64,000 nucleotides of DNA, from NCBI GenBank assembly GCA_903813345.2, contig CAIIXF020000001.1, positions 49,615,885 through 49,679,884 of the forward strand. Reading direction: 5' to 3'. Position numbers and translations under genes: made by a program. The notes under the pieces are model-generated. The model worked only from the letters and a program-made list of their open reading frames with translations. It was not told where the DNA came from and searched no databases. Below, piece after piece: positions 11,998 to 22,401 of the stretch. The DNA comes from Owenia fusiformis (taxonomy: Eukaryota; Annelida; Polychaeta; Sabellida; Oweniidae). Position 1 is the first letter of the stretch. The number at the start of each line of letters is the position of its first letter.

Positions 11998-12650
11998 AAG
12001 GAATATTCCTTGCCAGACCCTTTCTCTCTTGATATGGTAGCTATAATCATATTTATCAATGTTAAAATTGTTCTATAATTTATCTGTTTAATTTACAATT
12101 TTTCTTTAAAATTGGAGATATGGGACATGGGAAAATGTTTTAATATGGTCAATATTGATCTTTTAAAAATCTAGTGCTTATTTCCAGTGAGCTGCCATCT
12201 TTTAAGATTTCTTGCAGGAAGTGATGTCATCAACTCTCAACTTCTATAACCTTGCCCATAACAGTATAGGAAAGTAGCACAAAATCACTTCTAGACAAGT
12301 GATCATTACTTTCTGTGCAAAAATATTTTCAGGGCTTGTCAACTTAGAATAAAAGAAGAGATTTTCAGAAGGATTAAATAAGATACAAAGTTGAAAAAGA
12401 ATATTTAGCTGGTTTTGTAATTCTTAATAGCTCCTCACCTAATGCTATATGCAAAGTTGAGAGTCGATGACATCACTTCCTGTGTGAAATTTTAAAAGAT
12501 GGCAGCTTACTGGAATTGAGCATCACATTTCTGAGTGATCAAATTTGACCATATCAAAACATTTTTGCGTGTTTTGCTAAACATGGCAAGCATATATATT
12601 GTTATAGCTACCATATGAGGAGAGAGATGGTTTGGCAAGGAATATTCCTT
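11998..12650. mobile_element. Non-autonomous inverted-repeat element, TA-flanked
   Basis: Ends are AAGGAATATTCCTTGCCA and its inverse GGCAAGGAATATTCCTT. The long arms continue inward for roughly 240 bases with drift: GATATGGTAGCTATAA versus TTATAGCTACCATAT, and GAAGTGATGTCATC versus GATGACATCACTTC. TA is found on each side (11996-11997 and 12651-12652), as expected for Tc1/mariner-type movement. No coding capacity. Confidence 0.75.
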
Positions 12651-12796
12651 TAATAAAATCTCATATACCATTGTAATACATCCTTTAGGAAGCATTACAG
12701 GGAATTACACACCAATCCCTTATTTTATGGATATTTTCCCAGATACATGATAAGTTGTTCAATATGATATTGTGAGGGAATAGATTATTTGTTATA

Positions 12797-15700
12797 TAGA
12801 CTAGAATCAGTGTGTTCAAAATTTAATGACATCTTATATTTTGGCGAGCCACTAAATCATGTGTACTAATTGAAAGATAAAGGGTTCCTTAATTGATACT
12901 GAGATTTAACAAGATGAAATAGGTGTCGAAATGTGTTTTTGGGTAAAAAATGTGTTTTTTGCAGAAAAAAAATTAAAATCAAAAGAAAATTTTTTTTGAA
13001 TTTTATTTCAACAAATACAGACTGGTTGACTATAAAAATTGAAAATAAACCATATTTGATAGATTTTCAGGGATTATGGAAGCTTTTAGAGATATTTATA
13101 GTGGTTGTTATCTTAAGTTTTATCAATCATAAATGTATTATTTATGCATAACTAATTGAGACAATATTTAAGTTTACTACTCTAATTTAGATTTTACCAA
13201 GAAAACAATATATTTCAATTCAATTTTATTTCATTTGATATTGTTTTATATTTCATTTGATATGACACATTAATCACAAATTCAGATTCATAAAAGTATC
13301 AGTGGTGTATGTCACAAATGCATATTACAATGTATCCTAAGAACATTCTAACATAAATCATTAGTGCTATTATGTGAGATGTTGGTACAAAAAGGGTTAA
13401 TTTGTGTTAGCACAAATTTGATCTTCACCAATACGGTAGCATTTGCATCCAGCAGTACATTTTATTTTAGATTTTCTGCAAGAGCAGCGCATTGACCTGC
13501 AGCCTTTCAAGCATTGGCAGCTAATGAGCTCGTGTAAACCATTGGGCATGGGTGGTAGGGTTGTCCATACAGGTGTCAATGTAGATGATACAATCTCCCA
13601 ACCGTAGTTCAAAGGGAGGGGTATTTCAGGATATTGTAGATGTGCACTTTTCCATATGCATGTTTGGATTGCAGCTCTTTTGATGTGAAGTCGAAGGGCA
13701 TCCTGTGTAGGTGGGAGGGACTCTGGTTTGTTCTTCTGGAAGAATAACCTACATCTTACGCTGTTGATGAGGTTTGTCTCGCTTTGAAACATCCTGCAGA
13801 CAAATTGTTCAACCATTTTTAGTGTGTATTGCAAGTGTTCTTTGAAATCACCAAGGGTAGAAAGCAATAGGTGGTGTTTCAAAAAGTATTGCCAGGCTGA
13901 TTTCTTTGACTGTCCATAAAAAAATGAGATGCTGTCACATCCCGTCACGGCATGAAAGGCTAGAATGTTGTCTATTGATGCGGGTGGAATGGTAGTTAAA
14001 CATGCATCTACAGATATAAATTTTCTTTTTAATAAGGTTCCAGCCATCATCCACAAGTTGTTACATCTTATCCGAGCTCTATGAGAAATAAGGAGCACAA
14101 GGACATCGGTATCCCTGCTACACACAACTACTCTGTCACAATTACAAGAAACTGCATGAAGAATAATCCGTGTGTCAGCCTCCTCTTGATTGGTGTTTAA
14201 GTGATGTACATCCACCTCCTTTTGGTTACATTGTACTTCTGGAACACCTCCAGCCACAACCACAAGGACATCTGTTATGCATTCCAGTAGCCTTCTTGAC
14301 AGATATTTAGCTAGGTCAGTTTTATTGGCAGACATTGCTAAAAATCCTTGCCAGTCTATTGGTAATGGAACTTCATCGTTCTCAATTACTCTTTGTACCG
14401 ATTTCTTCTTGCTACGACGTTCACGAGTAGCTCCTTTTATTGACAGGTCTTCATATCTATCAAATACAACATCTATTCTTTGAAATGCCTGACCACATCT
14501 AAGAACTTCATGAGTGAAGTGTGTGCCGTAATCTCCAAAAGTTTTTAAATTTTTGCTAGGCTTTCCAAGTGAATGTATAAATGCATTTCCATCAATGATC
14601 AAAGTCTGGGTGGTCTCAATGGTATCTGTAGGGAGAGTAGCAGGACAGTTAGTGTTAGTTGTTAAAATCTCTGTCAGGATTGCTTTGTTTCCAGTTCTTG
14701 GTAGTCTGTCTGTCTCAGCAAGAGATAATGGTATTGGCATTAGTTCATGAGACATGACATTATACAAGTTCACTTCACGGCCTGCCTCATAGGCAATTAT
14801 AAGTCTCTTCAGTACGTCACGGTCAACTTTAACCTTTTCTTTAGCAGCTTTCTCCTTTGTATTGTCAGTGGTATACAGATTTTCGAAAGTTTGTGGTTTA
14901 TTTCGTTTCATGGTATCATAAAAGGATATATTGGTTGTTCCATCGAGTTGTTTGAGGAGGCGATCTTCAATAAATGTTTCCAGTAAATTTTGACCCAATC
15001 TTTCTGCATTGAGTAATGCAATTTGAATTCCTGGTGTGGCGAGGTCTTTCGTTGTAAGAACTTGTAACGTGGAAGATGTATCATCTGGATCAAATACTTT
15101 CAGAGTTGTAAGTGTATTAAGAATGCTATCTTCTTGGTTGTTATCCATTCTTTGCCTGGATATTGTGTTTTCATTATGGGTGTATTCGTTTCTCTCATCA
15201 TATCCCTCTGGCATCAACAGTTTAGTAGTTTTCCCTGATAATTCTGTTCGCTTGTGATGAGACAATGTCCATCTTGTTAAAGCCTCTGGTTTCTTTGTTA
15301 ATCCAATGATCCCTCCACATATTTTGCTTTCCTTGTTAAGCCATTCAGTTCCATGATCTGGGTCAATCTGATTAAAATTCCTTTCTGTTAGTTTTACAAC
15401 AAATTCTCCTTTTTTGAACTGCTCTTCTACTTCTGCAGGGAGTGTCATCATGTCTGCTACATACACAGTTCCCCATTTTGCATAATTCAGATGGTCATAG
15501 TGGAAGAAAAAGGGCAACATTTTACAGAATGAGTACATGTGGAGATCCCAATTTCCTTCCCTGTGTGCTCTGGTGTGCATTAGTAATAGTTCAACCATCT
15601 CCATGTAGCCCCACCAGAAACTGAAGTTCACACTTTGAGCTGATCGTTTGGCAATAAATGCATCAAATAGTGACATGGCCCCAGATGTGGAAAGAATGGT

Positions 15701-18700
15701 TATTAGGTTACCAACTTGTGTGGATTCATCCGGTGTTTGTCCATCAAGATGAGATTTTATAGCATTGTGGATCTTCCTGCTAGATTCAGTGTCTGAAACA
15801 TTAAGGTCTTCAATGTATTGTGGAAGAAGTCGTCTCCATAGGGCTTGAAGTGTTAGCTTGTGTGCACGCATACCCTTGTTATAGTCCTTTCCGGCAAGTA
15901 CATGATCGGCTGAGACAGGGCCCATCAAATTACTCTCAATCCACATATCCCTCAAACCAGATGCAGCCATATGATCTCCTATTGCCCGTTGGAAGTTTAG
16001 AGATGTGTGAAGTCCACCTAGTCTCACAAATACATTTTTAAAGAGATCATAGTTAGACCATTTCATCAGCATAATACGCCAATAGAGTGCTTGATCTACA
16101 GTAGCAATGGTGTTCTGTTGGTTTAGTACAGATGAAACATGCATAAACCTCTTCAAGACAGTTGCCAGGGTATCATAGTCATGGGCAGGCGCTGGTACAA
16201 GAGGGAATCTACCAACAGAGGTAACTTCATGGTTAGATGTCATTCTTGCCTCATTGAATGAAGTCCAACTTGGCTTATTCAGGTCAGACTGACGGATAAT
16301 ATTGAATGCCAGATCCTTGGCTCTTGCTTCAGTTGCACTAGGATTATTCCTTTCGGTCATTTGATACCATTCTTTGTTGACTGTTGCTAACTTAGGCTGA
16401 ACCTTTTCAACTACATTTATGTCAGCTAGTACATCCAGTTCGTCAGGTACCTTGAAGTTCAAATCTGCATGCACTTTCATGTCATCCATGTGGGATGGTG
16501 GACTTGGTCCCCGCTGCCATGCTGCCATCTGCGTGGCATGGAATGTGTTCTTCCCATCGAGTGTCCTATCGTTGATGTCAATATTGTCTAGAGAAAAATG
16601 GAGGAATCTATTGGAAACTAGATTGTTTGGAGTAATTGTGCCAGTTTCTTTGTGGATTAATTCTGCACTACTTTTACTTAGTGTGTGATCAACCTTCAAA
16701 ACTTGTTGGTAACTGAGACAATGGCCTGCCCTATGGAACAGGTTAACCAACTGCTTCGATCTGGTTTTTTGGTGCAGGACATTTCCAAGGCCGATGTGTT
16801 TTGGCGTCCACTTCTCACCACCACTGACACCATATACCATATCCTGAGCAAGGTTGAGGACTCTGATAGAAACATTTGGCATTTTAGTTTCATTATCATT
16901 TTCGTCTTCTAAATCAGTGTTTTCACCAACCTTATAATCATTCAAATTACCACTCAAACTATATTCATCAATTTCATTCATGCCTCCAAAAAGAAATTTC
17001 AAGAATATTGCCACACTCTTTGGGACAGCCTTAGCACATGAGTCATAGTCAATACCAAGTGTCCTGCTTGCTGGGTGCATCAAAATATCTCTTCTCAGTT
17101 GCAGTGCTGTGTGCACCATTTCCTGAAAAGGGGTATTTTGTTGCACCAATGGTATAATATGAGAATTTTTAGACTTTAACATATTAGACAACATGACTTG
17201 ATCATAGTTTACTGGTAAAAGAACAGTTTCTGGCATACCAGACATACCTCGTAATGGAACAACAAACTTGTAGAACTTATTTATATGAGGTTCCAAGGCT
17301 TTTTGAAAATTGCAAATAGTTCTATATTGTTTAGGAATTGATTGTTTGGAATCGTCAGCCAATGCACAGTATCTTTCTCTCACATCAGACAGCTTTAGAA
17401 CATGTCCCTGCTTGGAAGCAGAAGATAACTCACTTGTGAGAGAAGCTAAGGATCCATCAATGCTGCATGCTGAGTCAATACTGCTGGATGTTGAAGAGTT
17501 CATCACATCTCTCTTGAATTGAGAAAAACAGTCTCGATGATATTTGCAATCCATTGAGACTAGATCATTTATGTTATGAAGTCTTACACCCAATGATGGA
17601 TATGTTTGGGCGCCATCGAGAATTTCAGTACTGGTTTGTTCATTGTCAACAGATCGCAATCCATGTTTGCTGCTCCTCCGATTTTCAAACCTTCTTGGCA
17701 TTTGGCAGAATATACAGGTTTTCCAGTTGATTGGATTGTTGGCACTACGTAAGTGCATCTTTGTAGCTGTTGATTGTACATTATCTTCGGTAAGTTCATT
17801 TCGTTTTATGAGTATATCAGAAGTATACTTTACATAGCAACTATTGTGCCATTTGAACTGTTGTGGCATTGTGCTTTCATCATTGTTAAAAATATCATAT
17901 AATTTATCAGTTATTTGCCGAGATTCTGTTTGGACTTTATGCATCGATCGTATTTTCATTGTTCTCTGTATTGTGTTCATTGTTGTATCTGTGGAGCTTT
18001 TTAAAACATTTGACCTTGTTCCAGATTTTGCACAAAATATGCATCCAGTTTTCTCTGTCTCGTATGATCGCTTTAGATTAATGATAGCCTCCATTGTCTG
18101 AAACATCACAAAACAATTCTATTTTGAGAGAGAGATGATTGTGCTTGATGCTTTTTGGTACTAGTTCAATAAAATCAATCAAAGCAGAGAGAGTACAATT
18201 TATCACATCCATTCATGTATGGATTATTTCTATTTGAAAATTACAAGCAAGAAAATATTACCTTTGTTTATTACTTGACAAATAGTATGGAAAACAACAT
18301 TATATCATTAACGTATCATATTTTATTATGTCACTTGATAATATGTACAGAATGATGGATCTTATTATTCATGTGTCTGACTTTAATGAGTCATTGGTAC
18401 TTAGAATTGAATGAAACAGATTTAGTGAAGACATCACTGTCATATTTATTGTAAAATATTAAAATAACTTGATAGAAATTAAACCTGTATTGACCTTACC
18501 ATGAAATTTTTATGAAATCTGTGTACACTTATCAAACTTGTCAAAACACTACATTGGCTGGCACTGTTCCAGTATGACACATTGACAAGTTGCTCACTAC
18601 TATTTATGTGGTGGTCAACACTAATTGTATTTATTGAACTAGTAAAGGAATGAGCAATTTTCTTTTAATTAATTGTCAAATTAGTGCCTTTTGACACCTC

Positions 18701-18833
18701 GTTCACAATGTTAAATCTCACAAATATTTTCTCATATGTAAAGGAGTATTTTGGTATAGGTCTCTTGGCGGCTCGTCAAAATATAAGAACTTTCACTTTC
18801 TAGAGGCTTTTATTTTGTATGATTCTAGTCTAA
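12797..18833 (-). mobile_element. Autonomous DNA transposon, Academ (AcademX-like), carrying the 1570-codon ORF
   Basis: Three blocks match in inverse orientation on the two sides of the big minus-strand ORF. They are TAGACTAGAATCA at 12797 and 18820, CTTATATTTTGRCGAGCC at about 12833 and 18770, and TGAGATTTAACA at about 12900 and 18710. The spacing between the second and third blocks is about 49 bases on both sides, so they look like degenerate terminal inverted repeats of about 140 bases. TATA lies just outside each end (12793-12796 and 18834-18837), a possible 4-bp target duplication, weak because the DNA is AT-rich. Academ transposons are known to combine a transposase with an XPG-type nuclease and short target duplications, which fits the ORF. 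Exact ends are uncertain by several bases. Confidence 0.6.
13397..18106 (-). CDS. Academ-like transposase with FEN/XPG-type nuclease and cysteine-rich C-terminus
   Basis: One intact frame of about 1570 codons. Residues are counted from GTG 18109; the first ATG is 18106, and a later ATG at 18093 follows a TTTCAG that could be a splice acceptor. N-terminus: two zinc-knuckle-like pairs (C23/C26 with H88/C91; C132/C135 with H191/C194). Middle, about 500-940: motifs of a widespread invertebrate repeat-protein family, LDNID with TLDGKNTFH (507-524), RLGGLH (696-701) and LNYAKWG (874-880); D508 could be a catalytic acid, but I cannot prove the full DDE set. Residues 1168-1400: a PIN/FEN-like nuclease with IIDG (D1173), DVVFD (D1213, D1217), EEADTR (E1310, D1312), SRDTD (D1333, D1335) and GCDS (D1392). 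Residues 1531-1566 are CXC-like, with nine cysteines. The long intact frame suggests recent activity or selection. Confidence 0.8.
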   Translation of the reverse strand: MFQTMEAIINLKRSYETEKTGCIFCAKSGTRSNVLKSSTDTTMNTIQRTMKIRSMHKVQTESRQITDKLYDIFNNDESTMPQQFKWHNSCYVKYTSDILIKRNELTEDNVQSTATKMHLRSANNPINWKTCIFCQMPRRFENRRSSKHGLRSVDNEQTSTEILDGAQTYPSLGVRLHNINDLVSMDCKYHRDCFSQFKRDVMNSSTSSSIDSACSIDGSLASLTSELSSASKQGHVLKLSDVRERYCALADDSKQSIPKQYRTICNFQKALEPHINKFYKFVVPLRGMSGMPETVLLPVNYDQVMLSNMLKSKNSHIIPLVQQNTPFQEMVHTALQLRRDILMHPASRTLGIDYDSCAKAVPKSVAIFLKFLFGGMNEIDEYSLSGNLNDYKVGENTDLEDENDNETKMPNVSIRVLNLAQDMVYGVSGGEKWTPKHIGLGNVLHQKTRSKQLVNLFHRAGHCLSYQQVLKVDHTLSKSSAELIHKETGTITPNNLVSNRFLHFSLDNIDINDRTLDGKNTFHATQMAAWQRGPSPPSHMDDMKVHADLNFKVPDELDVLADINVVEKVQPKLATVNKEWYQMTERNNPSATEARAKDLAFNIIRQSDLNKPSWTSFNEARMTSNHEVTSVGRFPLVPAPAHDYDTLATVLKRFMHVSSVLNQQNTIATVDQALYWRIMLMKWSNYDLFKNVFVRLGGLHTSLNFQRAIGDHMAASGLRDMWIESNLMGPVSADHVLAGKDYNKGMRAHKLTLQALWRRLLPQYIEDLNVSDTESSRKIHNAIKSHLDGQTPDESTQVGNLITILSTSGAMSLFDAFIAKRSAQSVNFSFWWGYMEMVELLLMHTRAHREGNWDLHMYSFCKMLPFFFHYDHLNYAKWGTVYVADMMTLPAEVEEQFKKGEFVVKLTERNFNQIDPDHGTEWLNKESKICGGIIGLTKKPEALTRWTLSHHKRTELSGKTTKLLMPEGYDERNEYTHNENTISRQRMDNNQEDSILNTLTTLKVFDPDDTSSTLQVLTTKDLATPGIQIALLNAERLGQNLLETFIEDRLLKQLDGTTNISFYDTMKRNKPQTFENLYTTDNTKEKAAKEKVKVDRDVLKRLIIAYEAGREVNLYNVMSHELMPIPLSLAETDRLPRTGNKAILTEILTTNTNCPATLPTDTIETTQTLIIDGNAFIHSLGKPSKNLKTFGDYGTHFTHEVLRCGQAFQRIDVVFDRYEDLSIKGATRERRSKKKSVQRVIENDEVPLPIDWQGFLAMSANKTDLAKYLSRRLLECITDVLVVVAGGVPEVQCNQKEVDVHHLNTNQEEADTRIILHAVSCNCDRVVVCSRDTDVLVLLISHRARIRCNNLWMMAGTLLKRKFISVDACLTTIPPASIDNILAFHAVTGCDSISFFYGQSKKSAWQYFLKHHLLLSTLGDFKEHLQYTLKMVEQFVCRMFQSETNLINSVRCRLFFQKNKPESLPPTQDALRLHIKRAAIQTCIWKSAHLQYPEIPLPLNYGWEIVSSTLTPVWTTLPPMPNGLHELISCQCLKGCRSMRCSCRKSKIKCTAGCKCYRIGEDQICANTN

Positions 18834-19040
18834 TATAGGACATCCTTCTTTCTCAATTGAAATATGCAATTTATTTTTTGAGGAACATGGCATCATTAGA
18901 TTCGTTCATTTATCAGACTACCCTGAGCTCCTTGGGCTTGAAGTTATTATATGCTTATTGATGAACCCCTCTTAGCAAAATGAAATTATTGAAAAGGGTA
19001 ACTCTCGTGACTCATAGAGTGAAACTGACTTACCAATCTA

Positions 19041-19267
19041 CAGGGTGTTCCAAAAAAGTGAACCCTTGCAACAAGGTAATTATCTCAGATATTAAGCACA
19101 TTGATGGGCTAATACTCTCACATGTTGTAATGTTACTTCTGCAAGATTTCAATATGAGTGACCCCTTTGGTACCTACTAAAATCTATTGAATGCCCATGC
19201 TGAAACCCATTTATGAGGGTTATACCTGGGATATAGCTTGTTGCAATGGTTTTTTTGAACCACCCTG
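19041..19267. mobile_element. Mariner-type MITE with TA target duplication
   Basis: Ends CAGGGTGTTCCAAAAAA and its inverse TTTTTTTGAACCACCCTG, extended by TTGCAACAAG and CTTGTTGCAA. TA is on both sides (19039-19040, 19268-19269). The CAGGGTGKTYCAAAA terminus is typical of Tc1/mariner elements in invertebrates. Confidence 0.8.
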
Positions 19268-19455
19268 TAAATCATTGATCTATTATTGAGAAATGACATG
19301 TTACTGTGTAATACTTGTATACAGGATACTTCATTCAAATTAAATCAAGTCCAGTGATGCAAAATCAATGGAATTGAAAAGATTCATCACTTATATACTC
19401 TGAGTCACTCTTGGTTCATTAGGTGCCTTCTGGGTTGATTTGACTTATCAGCTCA

Positions 19456-19988
19456 TTATCAGCCCAGATTAATTCTCCATCTTGAATTTCCGAGGTATGG
19501 AATTTGAAAAAAACTGACGAGGAAATTTGACGAGGAAATGTCAAAACTGGTCAAGCTATTGCATTTTTTCATGAATTCCTCAACTAGGCATAAATAGATA
19601 TTTAATTTGGTTGCAGTCTTTAAATTTTAAAAATCAGGATGCTGTACCCAATGGTTTGATACTTCAAGAGGTCATTATGTTTTTCCTAATGTTTGAGATC
19701 CCTAATGAGCTGCAATTGTAGCAAAGGCTCATGGGAAGGATGGGAATGAAGTGACTTGATGTAAGACTTGATCTGAGCGATCCAGTTTGCAATTAAAGAG
19801 GCACTCTCTCATAGGAACACAATTAGAGTAGTACCCATACCCCTTGATATTTTTGCATAAAGTAACAACTTATCATTCGGATTCTCACTTTGAGAGTCTC
19901 GCGTTATCTAACGCTTTGGTGAGTATTCCAAAGGATAATACTGCTCATTATCAGCCTAGATTAATTCTCCATCTTGGATTTCCGAAGT
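19456..19988. repeat. Direct repeat pair about 490 bases apart
   Basis: CTCATTATCAGCCYAGATTA followed by ATTCTCCATCTTGRATTTCC occurs at about 19451 and 19943 in the same orientation, about 50 bases each. Confidence 0.7.
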
Positions 19989-20010
19989 ACAATGCCAAGT
20001 CTTCCACATT

Positions 20011-20211
20011 TACCATATTCTCTGTAATTAGCGCCCAGGGCGTTTAGAAAATTGAAAATACATTATTTAGACCATTCTAATAAGCGCCCATGTATGAAAG
20101 AAATCAGAAATCCCGAAGAATTTCATGTATGGCAATTTTTCTTGACAAGAATTTTCTTCAACATATTTTTATAATAATATGACAAGTGCTGTTATTGGAG
20201 AGAATACGGTA
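20011..20211. mobile_element. MITE with TACCRTATTCTCT termini, copy 1
   Basis: Left end TACCATATTCTCTGTAATTA then GCGCCCA. Right end is the inverse GGAGAGAATACGGTA. No coding capacity. Confidence 0.65.
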
Positions 20212-20640
20212 AAGATCGCTTAGACAATATTGACAGTGGTTGAAGACCCGTCTATGTCTAATTTATTTCCGGCACGCCCACTTTGTCATTATCGCCGATT
20301 ACCTTCAATATTTCCACTAGAGACTGCTGGATATCGATCTAAAGTTATACATTATTTCTAATTTGATGAGAGATCATCATTATTCGTGCAAAAGTCGTGT
20401 AAAAGTCGAGAAACATTAAAAAGAAACCAGAAAGTTCACGACCTTGACATGCGCAGAACATCTGCGCAGTAGCTTTTGAAATTTCTGAATGCCGATAAAG
20501 AACAATTCCTTCATTCATTATGGACTATTTGGAGACAATATTAGCATGGTATGGTGTGGGAAGCACCCATCGATAGATATGTATCGAGAGGATGCATAGA
20601 ATTACAAAACGCTTCGTGTTTACAGCAGTTTTAGGGTAAG

Positions 20641-20790
20641 TACTCTATTATCGCCCGCTCCTGGATTTTGAGAAATATTTTTTTCCTGATATATTCTTCA
20701 ATTCTTGTTGATTCCTCGATGTTTCTTGAACTTTGTGAAGCGGGGTGGGCGCTTATTAGAGAGTGGGCGGTAATTACAGAGAATACGGTA
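20641..20790. mobile_element. MITE with TACCRTATTCTCT termini, copy 2
   Basis: Left end TACTCTATTATCGCCCGCTC is the inverse of the right end GAGTGGGCGGTAATTACAGA followed by GAATACGGTA. Same family as 20011-20211. Confidence 0.65.
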
Positions 20791-21404
20791 TGTATCAATT
20801 TCATGATTTTATGCAGAAATGAATTATTTACTGGATGGTTGGAAATTTGAAAAGAAATTTTAAAAACTCACTCTGAATCTGATTGGCTACTTGGGTTCAA
20901 GTCATGTGATGACATTTGTTCCAGGTGAAAGGGATTTCCTTCAATAGTAGAAAGTTCAAATTGCATTTGATTCTAATAGGTGGTTGTTCTGTTGATTATC
21001 TCAATATATCAGCAATATTGTGCCCATTAGTTAGTCTCGTAAAATAAGTAAGTAATAAAATGGGACATTGTTGATTGTGTGGGGAAGAAACCTAAGAGAC
21101 AATGCATCTTTAAGCCTAATTAACATGGTTTACAATGACTTGTTGCTGGATGTGAATATGTTAGGTATTAACTTTCCAATACAAGTATAATTATGGGCTT
21201 ACATGGGATTGATGACAATGATTGAGGTTGCAATTTGACTATCTGTCAGACTTAGGTGTTTCTAATCAACCTAACCTCCTGTATTCATTGTGGATGTCCA
21301 AGTAAATTTCTAAAAGTAATTTCTCCAGTAATGATTAGTTTGTCCCAGGGTACTTCAATTATCCCAGGGTTTTGACTTTGAGCATGCCTATGTTCAAGAG
21401 CACT

Positions 21405-21595
21405 GATCACATCCCTGAGCATTACTCATATCCCTGAGCATTACTCATATCCCAGAGTATTCCTCATGTCCCAGAGTATTTCTCATATCCCAGATCACTG
21501 CTCTTATCCCAGAGTATAGCTCATATCCCAGAGCACTGCTCCTATCCCAGAGTATTCCTCATATCCCAGAGCACTGCTTATATCCCAGAGCAGGA
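21405..21595. repeat. Tandem array, about 20-bp unit
   Basis: About nine consecutive units of CCCAGAGTATTCCTCATAT and variants (TCACTGCTC, TATAGCTC). Contiguous units with no unique spacers. Confidence 0.8.
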
Positions 21596-22401
21596 CCAAT
21601 TGATTTTCCCTGAACTAGAACATTCAGGGAATTTCAGTTTCGCTCAAAAATGGTCAAGAAATTTTATGATTCTTCAAGGTTTTAGGCAGCAAGTCTGGTG
21701 TGGTTTGGGAATCGAACATTTTTACTTCATATATATATATTCATATATAACAAGTCTACAAAAAAGGTAAAAGATAATTAGCATTTTTATTACTCAAAAA
21801 TATTGATTGATATGAATTTCACTCTAATTTTGTTTTTTAAGGAAGATATTTATTTTGTTATCCTAAAAGTAGAATATAGATTTCATATGTTACAAATAGG
21901 TCACACCGACCTGTATATACTTATCAAATAGTTATTATGCATAGATTAATTATCTGAGCTTTGTTAAAAAACTTTGAAACTTGAGCACATCTGATCAACA
22001 ATCTTGCTAAATATAACTTTCTGTTCTACACAAGTCAATAATTGATTGACAGTTCTATTTTTGCACCTCCCATATTTGGAAGATGAAATTGATGTCCTGT
22101 GTTAAAACTCCAAGGTCAAACTGATCTGGTCACTCTCTAAGACAATTTAAAAACAGAATATTGTCTGATATTGATTGATTCTATTTTAATTTTTCTCAGT
22201 TAAAACATATTTCTAGATAAGTTAACCTTTCAAATCATTCTAAGCTATCTAATGTCAGATTAATTTATAGGGTTTAAGATAATTATTTTTATTTGAAGAA
22301 AGGGTTTTGCAGTATTTTATGAGGACTATTTTGTCAAAGAATTTTCATGGAGAGAATCACAATCTTCACAAGTTCAGGGTTTCTGTTGAATTTTCTGTTG
22401 T

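Larger units (their letters stand above)
18834..22401. other. Intron-like DNA with small MITEs; no gene recognised
   Basis: Contains the mariner-type MITE at 19041, a direct repeat pair near 19456 and 19943, two TACCRTATTCTCT MITEs, and the 20-bp tandem array at about 21405-21595. Open frames here are short and lack splice or domain support. Confidence 0.6.

Noticed and set aside
14277-17837. Many short open frames on the plus strand inside the large minus-strand ORF, and short minus-strand ones in other frames
   Set aside because: They are shadows of the 1570-codon frame; none has a domain or its own splice signals.
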